Of a DNA stretch of 64,000 nucleotides, positions 37,189-47,418 are shown piece by piece. The DNA comes from Caldimonas brevitalea (GTDB lineage: Bacteria > Pseudomonadota > Gammaproteobacteria > Burkholderiales > Burkholderiaceae_C), in contig NZ_CP011371.1 in assembly GCF_001017435.1 (NCBI RefSeq), positions 3,658,001-3,722,000 of the forward strand, read 5' to 3'. Numbering within the stretch: the first letter of the stretch is position 1; each line of letters opens with the position of its first letter. The position numbers and the translations under genes were made by a program. The notes under the pieces are model-generated. The model did not search any database and had not been told where the DNA came from. It saw nothing but the letters and a program-made list of their open reading frames with translations.

Positions 37189-37848
37189 TCAGCCCGGCTT
37201 GCGGAAGAACTCGAAGCGATGGCGGTTGTCGGTCTCCAGCTGCAACACCTGCGTGTGCAGCGGGGCGAAATACAGCGGCTGCAAGGCCTGCAGCGCCAGC
37301 ACCTCCGAGAAGGGAAAGGGCCGGTAGCGCGGCACGTCGTTCCAGCCCACCACCAGTTCGCCGCCGGCGCGCAGCAAGCGCGCAAAGGCACGCACCGCGG
37401 CCTCCACGTCGTCACGCGCGTTCAGCCCCCAGCCGAACACGCCGTTGAAGACGATCAGGTCGAAGCTGTTCGGCTCGAAATGGCGATCGGCCTCACTGGC
37501 CGAGGCGGTGACGTGATGCTGCCGGCTGCCGTAGCGGGCGGCTTGCGGGTCGATGTCCAGCGTCGCGTAATAGGCATGGGCGAAGCGCGCCTCGTAGGCC
37601 TGGGTGTACCAGCGAGTGCCGACGAACAACACGCGCTGCACGTCGGCCCGGTTGGCATAGTGCGGCAGGATCGTGCCTTCGAGCACCTGCCGGTCTGCCG
37701 TGTCGATCACGACCGGCAGGCCCAGCTGGCGACGCATCCACTGTGACGCCACCCGGCGCATCCACGCCAGCCGTCGGCGCCAGCGGCCGTCGACTGGCGT
37801 TGCAAGCGGGCTTGGGGTCGGGTCGGCGTCCAGTGGGCGGTGTTCCAT
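37189..37848 (-). CDS. class I SAM-dependent methyltransferase
   Basis: This is a 219-residue cytoplasmic protein. ATG 37848 is chosen; the longer upstream frame looks non-coding. It has a Rossmann fold with VLFVGTRWYTQAYEARF in place of the common glycine loop, YATLDIDPQAARYGS (acidic residue binding the ribose), and SFDLIVFNGVFGWGLNARDD (motif IV-like). The C-terminal part RYRPFPFSEVLALQALQPLYFAPL has no clear relatives known to me. Substrate is unknown. It is convergent with the stress-protein gene. Confidence 0.75.
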   Translation of the reverse strand: MEHRPLDADPTPSPLATPVDGRWRRRLAWMRRVASQWMRRQLGLPVVIDTADRQVLEGTILPHYANRADVQRVLFVGTRWYTQAYEARFAHAYYATLDIDPQAARYGSRQHHVTASASEADRHFEPNSFDLIVFNGVFGWGLNARDDVEAAVRAFARLLRAGGELVVGWNDVPRYRPFPFSEVLALQALQPLYFAPLHTQVLQLETDNRHRFEFFRKPG

Positions 37849-37984
37849 GCTCGGGTCAGGTAGAGGATGGGATGGCAGGGCAAGAACGATGCGCGGCGTC
37901 CTGGCCTGCCGCCGCTTCGGCCCCGCGTCGCGGCGGCGCAAGAGGTCGCCCTCGCACTGCCACCCAGCGAGACGACTGCACATG

Positions 37985-38008
37985 AAAAAGGCCGGCAAAG
38001 GCCGGCCT
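37985..38008 (-). terminator. intrinsic terminator after ppa
   Basis: On the minus strand an eight-base stem (AGGCCGGC pairing with GCCGGCCT) with a four-base loop is followed by five T. It lies about 64 bases beyond the ppa stop, as expected for a factor-independent terminator. Confidence 0.85.
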
Positions 38009-38071
38009 CTCGGTCCACCGCGCTGGCCGGGGCCGGCCGCGGTTGCAAGCGCGCCGTTGCCGGCGCCGCCC

Positions 38072-38611
38072 TCACTTCTTGCCGGACTTGCCGAAGGCCT
38101 CGATCCCGCTGCGCACTTCCTCGCGGGCCGACTCCGGGCCTTCCCAGCCCTGCACCTTGACCCACTTGCCGGGCTCGAGGTCCTTGTAGTGCTCGAAGAA
38201 GTGCTTGATGCGGTGCAGATGCAGCTCGTTCAGGTCTTCCGGCTTCTGCCAGTGCTTGTAGATCGGCAGGATCTTGTCGATGGGCACCGCCAGCAGCTTC
38301 GAGTCGCCACCGGCTTCGTCTTCCATCTTCAGGATGCCGATCGGGCGGCAGGTCACCACCACGCCGGGGATCAGCGGGAACGGTGTGATCACGAGCACGT
38401 CCACCGGGTCGCCATCGGCCGCCAGCGTCTGCGGAATGTAGCCGTAGTTGCACGGGTAGTGCATCGCCGTGCCCATGAAACGGTCGACGAACAGCGCACC
38501 GCTGTCTTCGTCGACTTCGTACTTGATCGGATCCGCATTCATCGGGATCTCGATGATCACGTTGAACTGCTCAGGCGCCTTGGCGCCGGGGGTGACGTTG
38601 TGGAGGCTCAT
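38072..38611 (-). CDS. ppa: inorganic pyrophosphatase (soluble, family I)
   Basis: This is a 179-residue cytoplasmic enzyme that hydrolyses pyrophosphate to two phosphates. It is complete, with [35 protein letters not shown] and the Mg-binding aspartates in [12 protein letters not shown], and the conserved [11 protein letters not shown] region. The length is typical for bacterial family I. It has its own terminator downstream. It is divergent from hppA across a 326-base spacer that carries an inverted-repeat element. Confidence 0.95.
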   Translation of the reverse strand: MSLHNVTPGAKAPEQFNVIIEIPMNADPIKYEVDEDSGALFVDRFMGTAMHYPCNYGYIPQTLAADGDPVDVLVITPFPLIPGVVVTCRPIGILKMEDEAGGDSKLLAVPIDKILPIYKHWQKPEDLNELHLHRIKHFFEHYKDLEPGKWVKVQGWEGPESAREEVRSGIEAFGKSGKK

Positions 38612-38937
38612 GATGCTCGTGCAATGTTGGCGAGGGAAAACCCGCAGTGTACCGGCTCGCCTGCCCCCGCCCTGTACGGGCTTGCCCGCGGCCGCGGCGG
38701 CGAACTGCCCTAGGGCCTGTTAGCACTATGGGAGGGCTCGCGCCGGTGCCTTGCAGGCACCGGCCCTGTGGGTGATATCAGTTATGAGCCCTCCCATAGT
38801 GTTAACAGGCCCTAAACACAGGCACACCGCGATTGCGGCTGCTGCGCCCTTCCCGTAGCATCAGCGCGCGACCGGGCAGCAGACCCAGGCGCGTCGCTCA
38901 TTTCCATGTAGATCATCTCTAGGAAGGAGACCGCCTC
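38612..38937. other. ppa-hppA divergent spacer
   Basis: This 326-base region between ppa and hppA holds the 105-bp inverted-repeat element at 38710-38814. The rest should carry both promoters. No gene is seen. The hppA leader ends in AGGAAGGAGACC, a strong ribosome site. Confidence 0.6.
38710..38814. repeat. inverted-repeat element, MITE-like, with internal hairpin
   Basis: The left arm (38710-38738) and the right arm (38786-38814) are reverse complements over 29 bases with a single mismatch. Each begins with TA then GGGCCTG, so the element proper (38712-38812) is flanked by TA on both sides, like a TA target duplication. A second hairpin, GCCGGTGCCT/AGGCACCGGC (38741-38763), lies inside. 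No coding capacity exists. This is the structure of a miniature transposable element or a large RNA stem; no parent transposase is in the window. Confidence 0.8.
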
Positions 38938-41091
38938 ATGTCGACCTCTTTGGCGCTTTATTTTGCGCTCGTCTGCGGCCTTGCCGCAGTGCTGTACGGC
39001 TTCGTGTCGCGCAGCTGGATCCTCCGCCAAGACGCGGGCAACGCCCGCATGCAAGAGATCGCACAAGCCGTCCAACAGGGTGCGGCTGCCTACCTGGCCC
39101 GTCAGTACCGCACCATCGCCATCGTCGGTGTGGTGCTGGCGGTGCTGATCGCCATCTTCATCGACACAACCACCGCGGTGGCCTTCGTCGTGGGCGCCGT
39201 GCTGTCGGGCGCTTGCGGCTTCATAGGCATGAACGTGTCGGTGCGCGCCAACGTGCGCACTGCGCAAGCCGCCACGCGCAGCATCAACGATGCGCTCGCT
39301 GTCGCCTTCCGCGGCGGCGCCATCACCGGCATGCTGGTGGTGGGCCTGGGCCTGCTCGGCGTGGGTGGCTTCTTCTGGTACCTCACCGCGCGTGCGCCCG
39401 ACGCGGTGCCCCTGTCCCACGTGCTGAGACCGCTGATGGGCCTGGCCTTCGGCGCGTCGTTGATCTCGATCTTCGCGCGCCTCGGCGGCGGCATCTTCAC
39501 CAAGGGAGCCGACGTCGGCGCCGATCTGGTCGGCAAGGTCGAGGCCGGCATCCCCGAAGACGACCCGCGCAACCCGGCGGTCATCGCCGACAACGTCGGC
39601 GACAACGTGGGCGACTGCGCCGGCATGGCCGCCGACCTGTTCGAGACCTATGCGGTGACGCTGATCGCCACCATGGTGCTGGGCGCCTTGATGGTGACCC
39701 GCTTCCCGCTCGAGGCGGCGGTCTACCCGCTGGCCTTGGGCGGGTTCTCGATCATCGCGTCCATCATCGGCTGCGCCTTCGTGAAGGCGACGCCGGCGAT
39801 GAAAAACGTGATGGCGGCCCTGTACCGCGGCCTGATCGTCTCAGGCGTGATCTCGCTGATCGGCTTCTTCTTCATCACGCGTGCGGCCATACCGGACGAC
39901 GCGGTATACGCCAGCGGCACCCAGCTGCGATTGTTCGGCGCCGCGGTGGTCGGCCTGCTCCTGACCGCGCTGCTGGTCTGGATCACTGAGTACTACACCG
40001 GCACCGACTATTCACCGGTCAAGCATGTGGCGAATGCCTCCACCACGGGGCATGGCACCAACATCATCGCGGGCCTGGGTGTCAGCATGAAGTCGACCGC
40101 CTGGCCGGTGCTCTTCGTCTGCGCCGCCATCATCTCGTCGTTCATGCTGGCGGGCCTCTACGGCATCGCGATCGCGGCGACCTCGATGTTGAGCCTGGCC
40201 GGCATCGTGGTCGCGCTCGATGCCTACGGCCCGATCACTGACAACGCCGGTGGCATAGCCGAGATGGCCGAGATGCCCGCCAGCGTGCGTGCCATCACCG
40301 ACCCGCTCGACGCGGTGGGCAACACCACCAAGGCCGTGACCAAGGGCTACGCCATCGGCTCCGCGGGGCTTGCGGCGCTGGTGCTGTTCGCCGACTACAC
40401 CCATGCGCTGGAGGACCGGGGCATGAGCGTGAGCTTCGACCTGTCCAACCACATGGTGATCGTCGGCCTGTTCATCGGCGGGCTGATCCCTTACCTGTTC
40501 GGCGCGATGGCGATGGAGGCGGTGGGCCGTGCGGCGGGCAGCGTGGTCGAGGAGGTGCGGCGCCAGTTCAAGACCATCCCCGGCATCATGGACGGCAGCG
40601 CCAAGCCCGAGTACGGCGTCGCGGTCGACATGCTGACCAGCGCCGCGATCAAGGAGATGATCGTGCCGTCGCTGCTGCCGGTGGTGGTGCCCATCCTGGT
40701 GGGCATGATCCTCGGGCCGGCGGCGTTGGGTGGGCTGTTGATGGGCACCATCGTCACCGGCTTGTTCGTCGCGATCTCGATGTGCACCGGCGGCGGGGCC
40801 TGGGACAACGCCAAGAAGTTCATCGAAGAAGGGCACCACGGTGGCAAGGGCTCGGACGCACACAAGGCGGCCGTCACCGGCGACACCGTGGGCGACCCCT
40901 ACAAGGACACGGCGGGCCCGGCGGTCAACCCGCTGATCAAGATCATCAACATCGTCGCGCTGCTGATCGTGCCCTTGCTGCCCGCCGGCATCGTCGCGAC
41001 CCGCGCGGAGGCGCCGACGGCGGCACCGGTGGCTGCTGCGGTCGCCGCTCCCGTGGCCGCCGTCGCGGCCGTCGAGCCGGCGTCGCGTTGA
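38938..41091 (+). CDS. hppA: proton-translocating pyrophosphatase, K+-independent type
   Basis: This 717-residue integral membrane enzyme couples pyrophosphate hydrolysis to ion pumping. About 16 helices are expected. The substrate site motif [21 protein letters not shown] and the paired [12 protein letters not shown] and DNAGGIAEM motifs are intact. The segment [17 protein letters not shown] has Lys in the position that marks K+-independent, H+-pumping members (K+-dependent ones have Ala there; family knowledge). The last 30 residues are an Ala/Val-rich extension. A strong ribosome site precedes the ATG. It could support the soluble pyrophosphatase encoded divergently next to it under energy limitation. 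Confidence 0.95.
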   Translation: MSTSLALYFALVCGLAAVLYGFVSRSWILRQDAGNARMQEIAQAVQQGAAAYLARQYRTIAIVGVVLAVLIAIFIDTTTAVAFVVGAVLSGACGFIGMNVSVRANVRTAQAATRSINDALAVAFRGGAITGMLVVGLGLLGVGGFFWYLTARAPDAVPLSHVLRPLMGLAFGASLISIFARLGGGIFTKGADVGADLVGKVEAGIPEDDPRNPAVIADNVGDNVGDCAGMAADLFETYAVTLIATMVLGALMVTRFPLEAAVYPLALGGFSIIASIIGCAFVKATPAMKNVMAALYRGLIVSGVISLIGFFFITRAAIPDDAVYASGTQLRLFGAAVVGLLLTALLVWITEYYTGTDYSPVKHVANASTTGHGTNIIAGLGVSMKSTAWPVLFVCAAIISSFMLAGLYGIAIAATSMLSLAGIVVALDAYGPITDNAGGIAEMAEMPASVRAITDPLDAVGNTTKAVTKGYAIGSAGLAALVLFADYTHALEDRGMSVSFDLSNHMVIVGLFIGGLIPYLFGAMAMEAVGRAAGSVVEEVRRQFKTIPGIMDGSAKPEYGVAVDMLTSAAIKEMIVPSLLPVVVPILVGMILGPAALGGLLMGTIVTGLFVAISMCTGGGAWDNAKKFIEEGHHGGKGSDAHKAAVTGDTVGDPYKDTAGPAVNPLIKIINIVALLIVPLLPAGIVATRAEAPTAAPVAAAVAAPVAAVAAVEPASR

Positions 41092-41191
41092 GCTGGACGG
41101 GCCGACAGATGGGGGCGACGCGCGTTCTCCCCCTCATCGGCAAGACGCCGACCGGTGCGTTGGAGCGGCCCGGGATGCGGGGTGAAATGGC

Positions 41192-42790
41192 TTGACGCGG
41201 CAACGAAACGACACCCCAGCCCTGCCCCCGCGCGCCGGACGCAGGACGCGCGCGGCCGCGGCCGCCATGCTGGCCACCGTGCCGCTGGGCTGCACTTCGC
41301 TGCCCCCTCTCGACGACAGCCGCCCGGTCACGACGGCCTGGGTCGAGACGGCGGACACCGCGTTGGGGCGCGCGGTCCGGCAACTCGACCCCGGCCGTCC
41401 CGGACACAGCGGCATCTTTACGTTGGTGGCGCCCCACGACGCCTTCGCTGCGCGCGTCTCGCTGATACGGGCCGCCGAGCGCTCGCTCGACATCCAGTAC
41501 TACATCTGGCACCCCGACACCACCGGCCAGTTGTTGCTCGACGAGGTGCGCCGCGCAGCCGAACGTGGTGTGCGTGTCCGGCTGCTGCTCGACGACAACG
41601 GCATCGCCGGGCTCGACCCCGACCTGGCGGTGCTGGACGCCCATCCGAACATCGAAGTCCGGTTGTTCAACCCGTTCCGGCTGCGCCGGTGGAAGCTGCT
41701 GGGCTATCTGACCGACTTCCGGCGGCTCAACCACCGCATGCACAACAAGTCGCTGACGGCCGACACCCAGGCCACCATCGTCGGCGGCCGCAACATCGGC
41801 GACGCCTACTTCGGTGCCGACCCGCAGCTCGATTTCGCCGATCTCGACGTGCTCGGCGTCGGCACGGTGGCACGCGACGTGGCACAGGCCTTCGACCTCT
41901 ATTGGAACAGCCCGTCGTCGTATCCGGCCGACTACATCATCGCCGCGGCGCCTCCCGGAGCAGCACAGGCGCAAGCGCAGCGATGGGCCGCGCTGCAGAG
42001 TTCTCCCGACGCACTCGCCTACCTGGCCGCGGTGCAGCGCACCCGGTTCGTCGAACAGATGCTGGCGCGGGAGCTGGCCTTGGAGTGGGTCCCCGTCCGG
42101 GTGGTCTACGACCCACCCGCGAAGGTCGAGCGCACGGTGGCCGAGCCGCAGCTGCTGCTGGCGCAGATCACACAGGCGATGGGCACACCCCGCCGTGAAC
42201 TCGACCTGGTGTCGCCCTATTTCGTGCCCGGCGACGCCGGCACCGAGGCCCTGGCGCGTTATCCGGGCCAGGGCGTGCAGCTGCGCGTGGTCACCAACTC
42301 GCTGGCCGCCACCGACGTCGCGGCCGTCCATGCCGGCTACGCCAAGCGTCGCAAGGCCCTGTTGCGCGCCGGCGTGCGCCTCTACGAACTCCGGCCCGAC
42401 CCCGCTCCGGCACCCAAGGCGACCGGCCAGGGCGTGCGCCGGGCGTTGGGCAGTTCGGCCGCCAGCCTGCACGGGAAGACCTTCGCGGTGGACCGCGAGC
42501 GGGTGTTCGTCGGCTCGTTCAATTTGGACCCGCGCTCGATCCACCTCAACACCGAGATGGGCCTCGTGATCGAAAGCCCGGCCTTGGCGTCGACGATCTC
42601 GAAAAAGCTCGACTCGGACCTCGGCCAGCGCGCCTACGAAGTGCGTCTGCGCGATGACGGCGGTGGTCTCGAATGGATCGAAGAGACGGACGCGGGTCCC
42701 GTTCGGCACGACAGGGAACCGAAAGCGGGCCTGGTACGTCGGCTGACCGTGCGACTGCTGTCATGGTTGCCAATCGAAGGCTTGCTGTGA
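41192..42790 (+). CDS. phospholipase D-family lipoprotein (cardiolipin synthase-like)
   Basis: This 532-residue protein contains two HKD motifs: HNKSLTADTQATIVGGRN (His184) and HGKTFAVDRERVFVGSFN (His427). These are the active-site halves of the phospholipase D superfamily. The N-terminus has a Leu/Ala-rich segment ending in VPLGC, a lipobox-like signal, so it may be a lipoprotein. The start is a TTG and no strong ribosome site is seen. The group resembles ClsC-type cardiolipin synthases and related envelope phosphatidyltransferases. hppA lies 100 bases upstream. Confidence 0.8.
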   Translation: MTRQRNDTPALPPRAGRRTRAAAAAMLATVPLGCTSLPPLDDSRPVTTAWVETADTALGRAVRQLDPGRPGHSGIFTLVAPHDAFAARVSLIRAAERSLDIQYYIWHPDTTGQLLLDEVRRAAERGVRVRLLLDDNGIAGLDPDLAVLDAHPNIEVRLFNPFRLRRWKLLGYLTDFRRLNHRMHNKSLTADTQATIVGGRNIGDAYFGADPQLDFADLDVLGVGTVARDVAQAFDLYWNSPSSYPADYIIAAAPPGAAQAQAQRWAALQSSPDALAYLAAVQRTRFVEQMLARELALEWVPVRVVYDPPAKVERTVAEPQLLLAQITQAMGTPRRELDLVSPYFVPGDAGTEALARYPGQGVQLRVVTNSLAATDVAAVHAGYAKRRKALLRAGVRLYELRPDPAPAPKATGQGVRRALGSSAASLHGKTFAVDRERVFVGSFNLDPRSIHLNTEMGLVIESPALASTISKKLDSDLGQRAYEVRLRDDGGGLEWIEETDAGPVRHDREPKAGLVRRLTVRLLSWLPIEGLL

Positions 42791-42865
42791 GGCGGCCGGC
42801 TTGGCCTCAAGGCTCACGTGCACCGATGCCGGGGCGCAGGCCTAGCGGGGGCGCCCGGCCCCCGT

Positions 42866-44962
42866 TCAAAAGGTCGGCCGGTGCGGCGCAGGTTCGCCGC
42901 GGCGAAGGCTGATCTCAGCCAAGACCCGCTCCAGTTCACCCGGGTCTGCCGGCTTGACGAGGTGGTAGTCGAAGCCGGCTTCCAATGCACAGATCTTGTC
43001 TTGCGCCTGGCCGTAGCCGCTCACCGCGACGAGCGCGGCGCCGGCCGAACGCGGATGCGAGCGCAGCCGGCGCGCCAGTTCAAATCCGTCGATGTCGGGC
43101 AGCCCCAGGTCCAGCAGAAACACGTCGACGTCCTCATGCTCCGCCTGCTTCAGCGCCTTGCGGGGCCCACATTCGACCGTCACGCGGTGACCCAGCGCTT
43201 CGACCAGCATGCCCAGGGTGCCCGCCGCGTCGACGTTGTCATCGACCACCATGACCTTCAAGCTGCGCGCCGAGGGCACGCCCGGCGCCGGTGCGGGACC
43301 GCGGCCACCGCGCTCGTCCAGCGCCTGCACCAGCGGCAGCCGCACCGTGAAGCGGCTGCCCTGGCCCGGGCCGTCGCTGTGCACAGCGACGCTGCCGCCG
43401 TGCAGTTCGACCAGACGCTTGACCACCGCCAGCCCGATGCCGAGGCCGCCCTGGGACCGGTCCGCGGTGTGATGTGCCTGTGAAAACAGGTCGAACGCAG
43501 ACGTGAGGAACTCCCGCTCCATGCCGATGCCGTTGTCCGTCACGTTGATCACCAGCTGCGCGCCGTCGGTCACCATCACGACGCTGATGTCGCCCTCCGG
43601 CGGCGTGTACTTCGCGGCATTGGTGAGCAAGTTGGTCAACACCTGAACCACCCGCTTGCGGTCGCCGATCAGTTGCACCGGATCGCTCGGCATTTGCACG
43701 GTCAGTCGATGTTGCCTGGCCTCCAGCAGCGGCCGGACCTGCTCGACCGCCTCCTGGAGCACCCGCGTTCCGTCATGCAGGGCCATGTCCAGCGTGATCA
43801 GGCCGCGCGTGATGCGCGACACGTCGAGCAGATCGTCGACCAGGCCTGCCAGGTGTCGGGCCTGGCGCTCGACGATCTCGCTCATGCGCCTCACTTGCTC
43901 ATGGTCCAGCCGCCCCATCGCCAGCAGCGCCGCGGCCGAGCTGATGGGTGCCAAGGGGTTGCGCAGCTCGTGCGCCAGCATGGCCAGGAACTCGTCTTTT
44001 CGCCGGTCCGCCTCGCGCAAGGCCTGCTCCGCCCTGACGCGTTCGCTGACATCCATCACAGCCGCCACGGCGCCGACCGCGCGCCCCTGGGTGTCGACGA
44101 TCGGCGCTGCCGAGGCCAGCACCGTGCGGCGTTCGGGCGCAGCTCCGGCGAGGGTCACCTCGATCATGGCCCGCGCGCGCTCGCCCCGCAGCGCACGCGC
44201 CAGCGGCCACTCATCGGCTTGCAGCGGCTCTCCTTGCCGTGGGGAACCGTCCGCCCACTGGCCTTGCGACACCACCTCCGCGAAGACATCGCCGGGCTGA
44301 GGCCGTGGGACGCCCCAGATTTCAGCGTTGGCAGGGTTGGTCCGCACGATCCTGCCGTCGCGGTCGGCGACCAGGATGCCGACCGGCGCGGCGTCCAACA
44401 CCGCATCGAGGCGCTGTCGTTCGGCTTCCGCTTGGCGGGCGATCTCCAACGCCTGCTGCTCGCTATCGCGCAGGCTCTGGTTGGCGGCACGGATCTCGAC
44501 AGCCTGTGCGGCGATGGTGGCGGCGTCCGCCAGTGCCTGGTTCTCGGCCAGCACGATCTCGGTGACGTCTTCGACGCGGTGGATGACGTGGGTCAGGCGG
44601 CCTTGCGCGTCGAACACCGGGGTGTTGACGGGGCTCCAGTAACGCTCCTCGAAAGTCTCGTCGTCGACCACCGGAATGTCGTACTTCTGGATCGCCATCG
44701 TGTCGCGAACACCGTCGCGCAGCACCCGCTCCAGCGAACTGCGCAGATTCTTCACGCCGCTGGACGCCGGGTCGTCTGGATTGTCGGGAAACGCGTCGAA
44801 GATGTGGCGCCCCAACAATTCAGCGCGCACGCGGCTGGTGGCCGCCAGGTAGGCGTCGGTGACCGCCACGATGTGGAAGTCGGGTGCCACCACGAGGCAG
44901 GACGCCGGCGTCGCCTCGAACAAGGCACGAAAGTCAGGCGCGAGCGAACAATCAGAAGGCAT
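42866..44962 (-). CDS. PAS-domain hybrid histidine kinase with receiver
   Basis: This is a soluble protein of about 698 residues. Two PAS-type domains (about 8-140 with [20 protein letters not shown], and about 185-300 with [15 protein letters not shown]) are joined by a short coiled coil. The kinase core has His331 ([11 protein letters not shown]), a G box [13 protein letters not shown] and a C-terminal receiver with Asp618 ([13 protein letters not shown]). The second PAS has no obvious cofactor-binding residue. ATG 44962 is chosen; the frame extends 17 codons upstream. It has no adjacent regulator. It resembles the kinases at 12691 and 27502 in its core. Confidence 0.85.
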   Translation of the reverse strand: MPSDCSLAPDFRALFEATPASCLVVAPDFHIVAVTDAYLAATSRVRAELLGRHIFDAFPDNPDDPASSGVKNLRSSLERVLRDGVRDTMAIQKYDIPVVDDETFEERYWSPVNTPVFDAQGRLTHVIHRVEDVTEIVLAENQALADAATIAAQAVEIRAANQSLRDSEQQALEIARQAEAERQRLDAVLDAAPVGILVADRDGRIVRTNPANAEIWGVPRPQPGDVFAEVVSQGQWADGSPRQGEPLQADEWPLARALRGERARAMIEVTLAGAAPERRTVLASAAPIVDTQGRAVGAVAAVMDVSERVRAEQALREADRRKDEFLAMLAHELRNPLAPISSAAALLAMGRLDHEQVRRMSEIVERQARHLAGLVDDLLDVSRITRGLITLDMALHDGTRVLQEAVEQVRPLLEARQHRLTVQMPSDPVQLIGDRKRVVQVLTNLLTNAAKYTPPEGDISVVMVTDGAQLVINVTDNGIGMEREFLTSAFDLFSQAHHTADRSQGGLGIGLAVVKRLVELHGGSVAVHSDGPGQGSRFTVRLPLVQALDERGGRGPAPAPGVPSARSLKVMVVDDNVDAAGTLGMLVEALGHRVTVECGPRKALKQAEHEDVDVFLLDLGLPDIDGFELARRLRSHPRSAGAALVAVSGYGQAQDKICALEAGFDYHLVKPADPGELERVLAEISLRRGEPAPHRPTF

Positions 44963-45133
44963 GGTGGGGACGAGAACGACGGGCAAACGGCTCCAACTCG
45001 CGGCCCAGGACACCGATCGATTCTGCCCGCCGCTGCCCTGTTGACCAGCAACAGCCGTTCCCTCTTCCGCCCCGTGTGCACGCTCGAGCGCCGGCGCCCG
45101 GCCAGGTCGCGGGCGCAGGAGTGTTCCGTTGTT

Positions 45134-46288
45134 CTAGTCGCCGGTGGAGGGCTCGCAGGTGCTGCCCCGCACCGGGTCGCCCGCATATTCCATCTCCAAC
45201 ATCACCCGGTCGCGCCGGGAGGCTCCGTAGCGCTCGGCGATCTCACACAAGCTGCGGTCCAGTTGCGCGGCGGGCGCGAGGTCCGGCGCCAACGGCAGGC
45301 GCTGCGTGAGCCGACCCGCCGGACGCGCCGAGAGCCGCAAGCCGCTGCGCAGCGTGACCGCGTTCGCAGCCGAGGCCTCGACGCTGACACGGCCGGTGCG
45401 CGACCACGCGTCCACGGCCAGCGCCAGCGCGATGTCATCGACACCGTCTTGTACCTCGACGCTCCATCGCTCGTGGCCCCAGAACCGGGCCTTGTTGAGC
45501 AGGTAGCGCCACATGCGGGGGGCATCGAGACCGAAGGACGTGCTGTCGTGCGCCGGGCTCCAGGATGTGACGCCGAGCAGCGCGGCCACGGCCCGGGCCT
45601 TCTCCCGGCCGCCGATCGCCTCGACGAGCGCCAGACTGGTGGGCACCGAAGCGGTGATGCCGGTGGTGGTGGCGACGCCGTGGTCGATCACATAGCGCCG
45701 ATGCGGCACGTAGGTCGCGCCGGGGTGCCGCCGGCGCAGCTTGCCGCGGTCGTACCAGTGCCCGGTGAAGCGGCGCCCGTCGAGCAACCCCGCGCGGCCC
45801 ACCACCCGGGCCCCGGAACAGATGCCGATCACGCGGGCGCCTTGCTCGGCTTGCCGCCGCAGCCAGGTCGTCACCGTCGGGTCGTCGTCGGTGTGCATGG
45901 CCGGAACGATCACGTAGTCGGCGCCTGAGGGGTATGTCCGGTCGAAGCCGGCGAGATCCTGGGTGGCCTCGATTTCCAGCGCAGGATAGAGGCCCACCGG
46001 GCCGCGGCGCGGCGCGACGACCTGCACATCGGCCACCCCGGCACGCTGCAGCACGGCATGCGGCAGCAGCAGATCGGTCGTTTCGGTGCCTTCGTTGAGC
46101 GCGAGCACCACGACCACCGGCCGGCCGGCACGGCGCGGCTTCAAGGCGTCGACGAAGACCTGCTGTTCATGCTCGAGCAAGGCCGGGTCGTCCTGGCTCG
46201 GCGGCAGTTTTGCGCCGGCGCTGCAGCCTGCCAGTGCCAGCGCTGCCATACTCGCCCCGATCAGCGCCCATCCCCAGTGCTTCTTCAC
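45134..46288 (-). CDS. DJ-1/PfpI-family lipoprotein
   Basis: This is a 384-residue protein with a signal peptide ending in LAGC (Cys22), so it should be a lipoprotein anchored outside the cytoplasm. Residues about 55-230 form a DJ-1/PfpI (GATase1-like) domain with the nucleophile Cys157 in IGICSGARVVGRAGLLDG, and the usual THW-like GHW downstream. The C-terminal 150 residues are not recognised. The start is a GTG with AAAGGGCGG upstream. It is divergent from a GlxA-type regulator that carries the same fold, only 41 bases away. Confidence 0.75.
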   Translation of the reverse strand: MKKHWGWALIGASMAALALAGCSAGAKLPPSQDDPALLEHEQQVFVDALKPRRAGRPVVVVLALNEGTETTDLLLPHAVLQRAGVADVQVVAPRRGPVGLYPALEIEATQDLAGFDRTYPSGADYVIVPAMHTDDDPTVTTWLRRQAEQGARVIGICSGARVVGRAGLLDGRRFTGHWYDRGKLRRRHPGATYVPHRRYVIDHGVATTTGITASVPTSLALVEAIGGREKARAVAALLGVTSWSPAHDSTSFGLDAPRMWRYLLNKARFWGHERWSVEVQDGVDDIALALAVDAWSRTGRVSVEASAANAVTLRSGLRLSARPAGRLTQRLPLAPDLAPAAQLDRSLCEIAERYGASRRDRVMLEMEYAGDPVRGSTCEPSTGD

Positions 46289-46329
46289 TGCCGCCGCCCT
46301 TTGAAAACCGCGATGCCCAAAGCCTAAGG

Positions 46330-47337
46330 ATGCCCAGCCCACCCCACAAGGACGAAGAAGCCGCCGTTTCTGCCATCGACGTGGTGCTGGTGGCCTTCGA
46401 CGGCGTCGAGGGGCTCGACGTGGCCGGCCCGGCCAGCGTGTTCAGCAAGGCCGAGATGCTGCGTCCGGGCAGCTACCGCCTGCACATCGCCTCGCCGTGC
46501 GGCGGCACCGTGCGCACGAATGGCGGGCTGGAGCTGGCCAACACGCTCGGGCTGCAGCAACTGCCGGCCGCCATCGACACCTTGATCATCGCGGGCGGCG
46601 ACGAGCCGGCACTGCGCACCGCCATCGTCGAGCAGAACGTCGCCGGCTGGCTCGCCGCAACCGCCCCTCGCGCACGTCGTATCGCCAGCGTCTGCACCGG
46701 CGCCTTTGCGTTGGCGGCGGCCGGGCTGCTCGACGGCCGCGAGGCCACCACCCACTGGCGTGTCTGCGATCTGCTGCAGACCCTGCGGCCGCAGGTGCGC
46801 GTGCAGCGCGAGCGCATCTATGTGCGTGACGGCCGGCTGTGGACCTCGGCGGGTGTCACCACCGGCATCGAGCTGGCGCTCGCGCTGGTCGAAGACGACC
46901 TCGGCCATGCGGTGTCGATGGAGATTGCGCGCACGCTGGCGTTGCCGATGCTGCGGGGCGGCGCCCAACCGCAGCTCAGTCAGGCGCTGCAGGCGCAGGC
47001 CACGGCGAGCAGCCGCTTGCGCGAACTGCTGGCGTGGATCGGCACACATTTACAGGAGGATCTGTCGGTCGAGGCGCTGGCCGCGCGCGTGCAGATGAGC
47101 CCGCGGCATTTCGCGCGCGAGTTCGCCGCCCAGACCGGCAGCACGCCGGCGCGCTTCGTCGAGCAGGCCCGCGTGGCGGCCGCCGCGCAGTTGCTGTTGC
47201 AGACGCACTGGACCCAGGAGCGGATCGCGAGCCACAGCGGCTTTCGCTCGGTGGACGCCTTGCAGCGGGCGTTTGCCCGGCAGCACGGTCAAACGCCGCA
47301 GGCCTACCGCAGCGCCGCCTTCGGCAAGCCCCGGTAG
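46330..47337 (+). CDS. GlxA-family AraC-type transcriptional regulator
   Basis: This is a 335-residue regulator. An N-terminal DJ-1/PfpI-like domain (about 15-205) with Cys122 in VCTGAFALAAAGLLDG and the following TTHW motif is joined to a C-terminal AraC DNA-binding region (about 235-330) with two helix-turn-helix units (MSPRHFAREFAAQTGSTP and HSGFRSVDALQRAFARQHG). GlxA-type proteins keep the fold but usually sense a ligand rather than act as enzymes. It is divergent from the DJ-1/PfpI lipoprotein gene and is a plausible regulator of it. Confidence 0.88.
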   Translation: MPSPPHKDEEAAVSAIDVVLVAFDGVEGLDVAGPASVFSKAEMLRPGSYRLHIASPCGGTVRTNGGLELANTLGLQQLPAAIDTLIIAGGDEPALRTAIVEQNVAGWLAATAPRARRIASVCTGAFALAAAGLLDGREATTHWRVCDLLQTLRPQVRVQRERIYVRDGRLWTSAGVTTGIELALALVEDDLGHAVSMEIARTLALPMLRGGAQPQLSQALQAQATASSRLRELLAWIGTHLQEDLSVEALAARVQMSPRHFAREFAAQTGSTPARFVEQARVAAAAQLLLQTHWTQERIASHSGFRSVDALQRAFARQHGQTPQAYRSAAFGKPR

Positions 47338-47418
47338 CGCTCCCGCGTCAAAGACGGGGCCGATCACGGCCGGGTGGGGGCCGCAGCCTGGCCACCGCCA
47401 CGGCGGCGAGGACGGACC

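Noticed and set aside
38710..38814. Reading the inverted-repeat element as an ordinary terminator
   Set aside because: It lies between divergent starts rather than after a gene, there is no T-tract next to the long stem, and the TA flanks fit a mobile element better.
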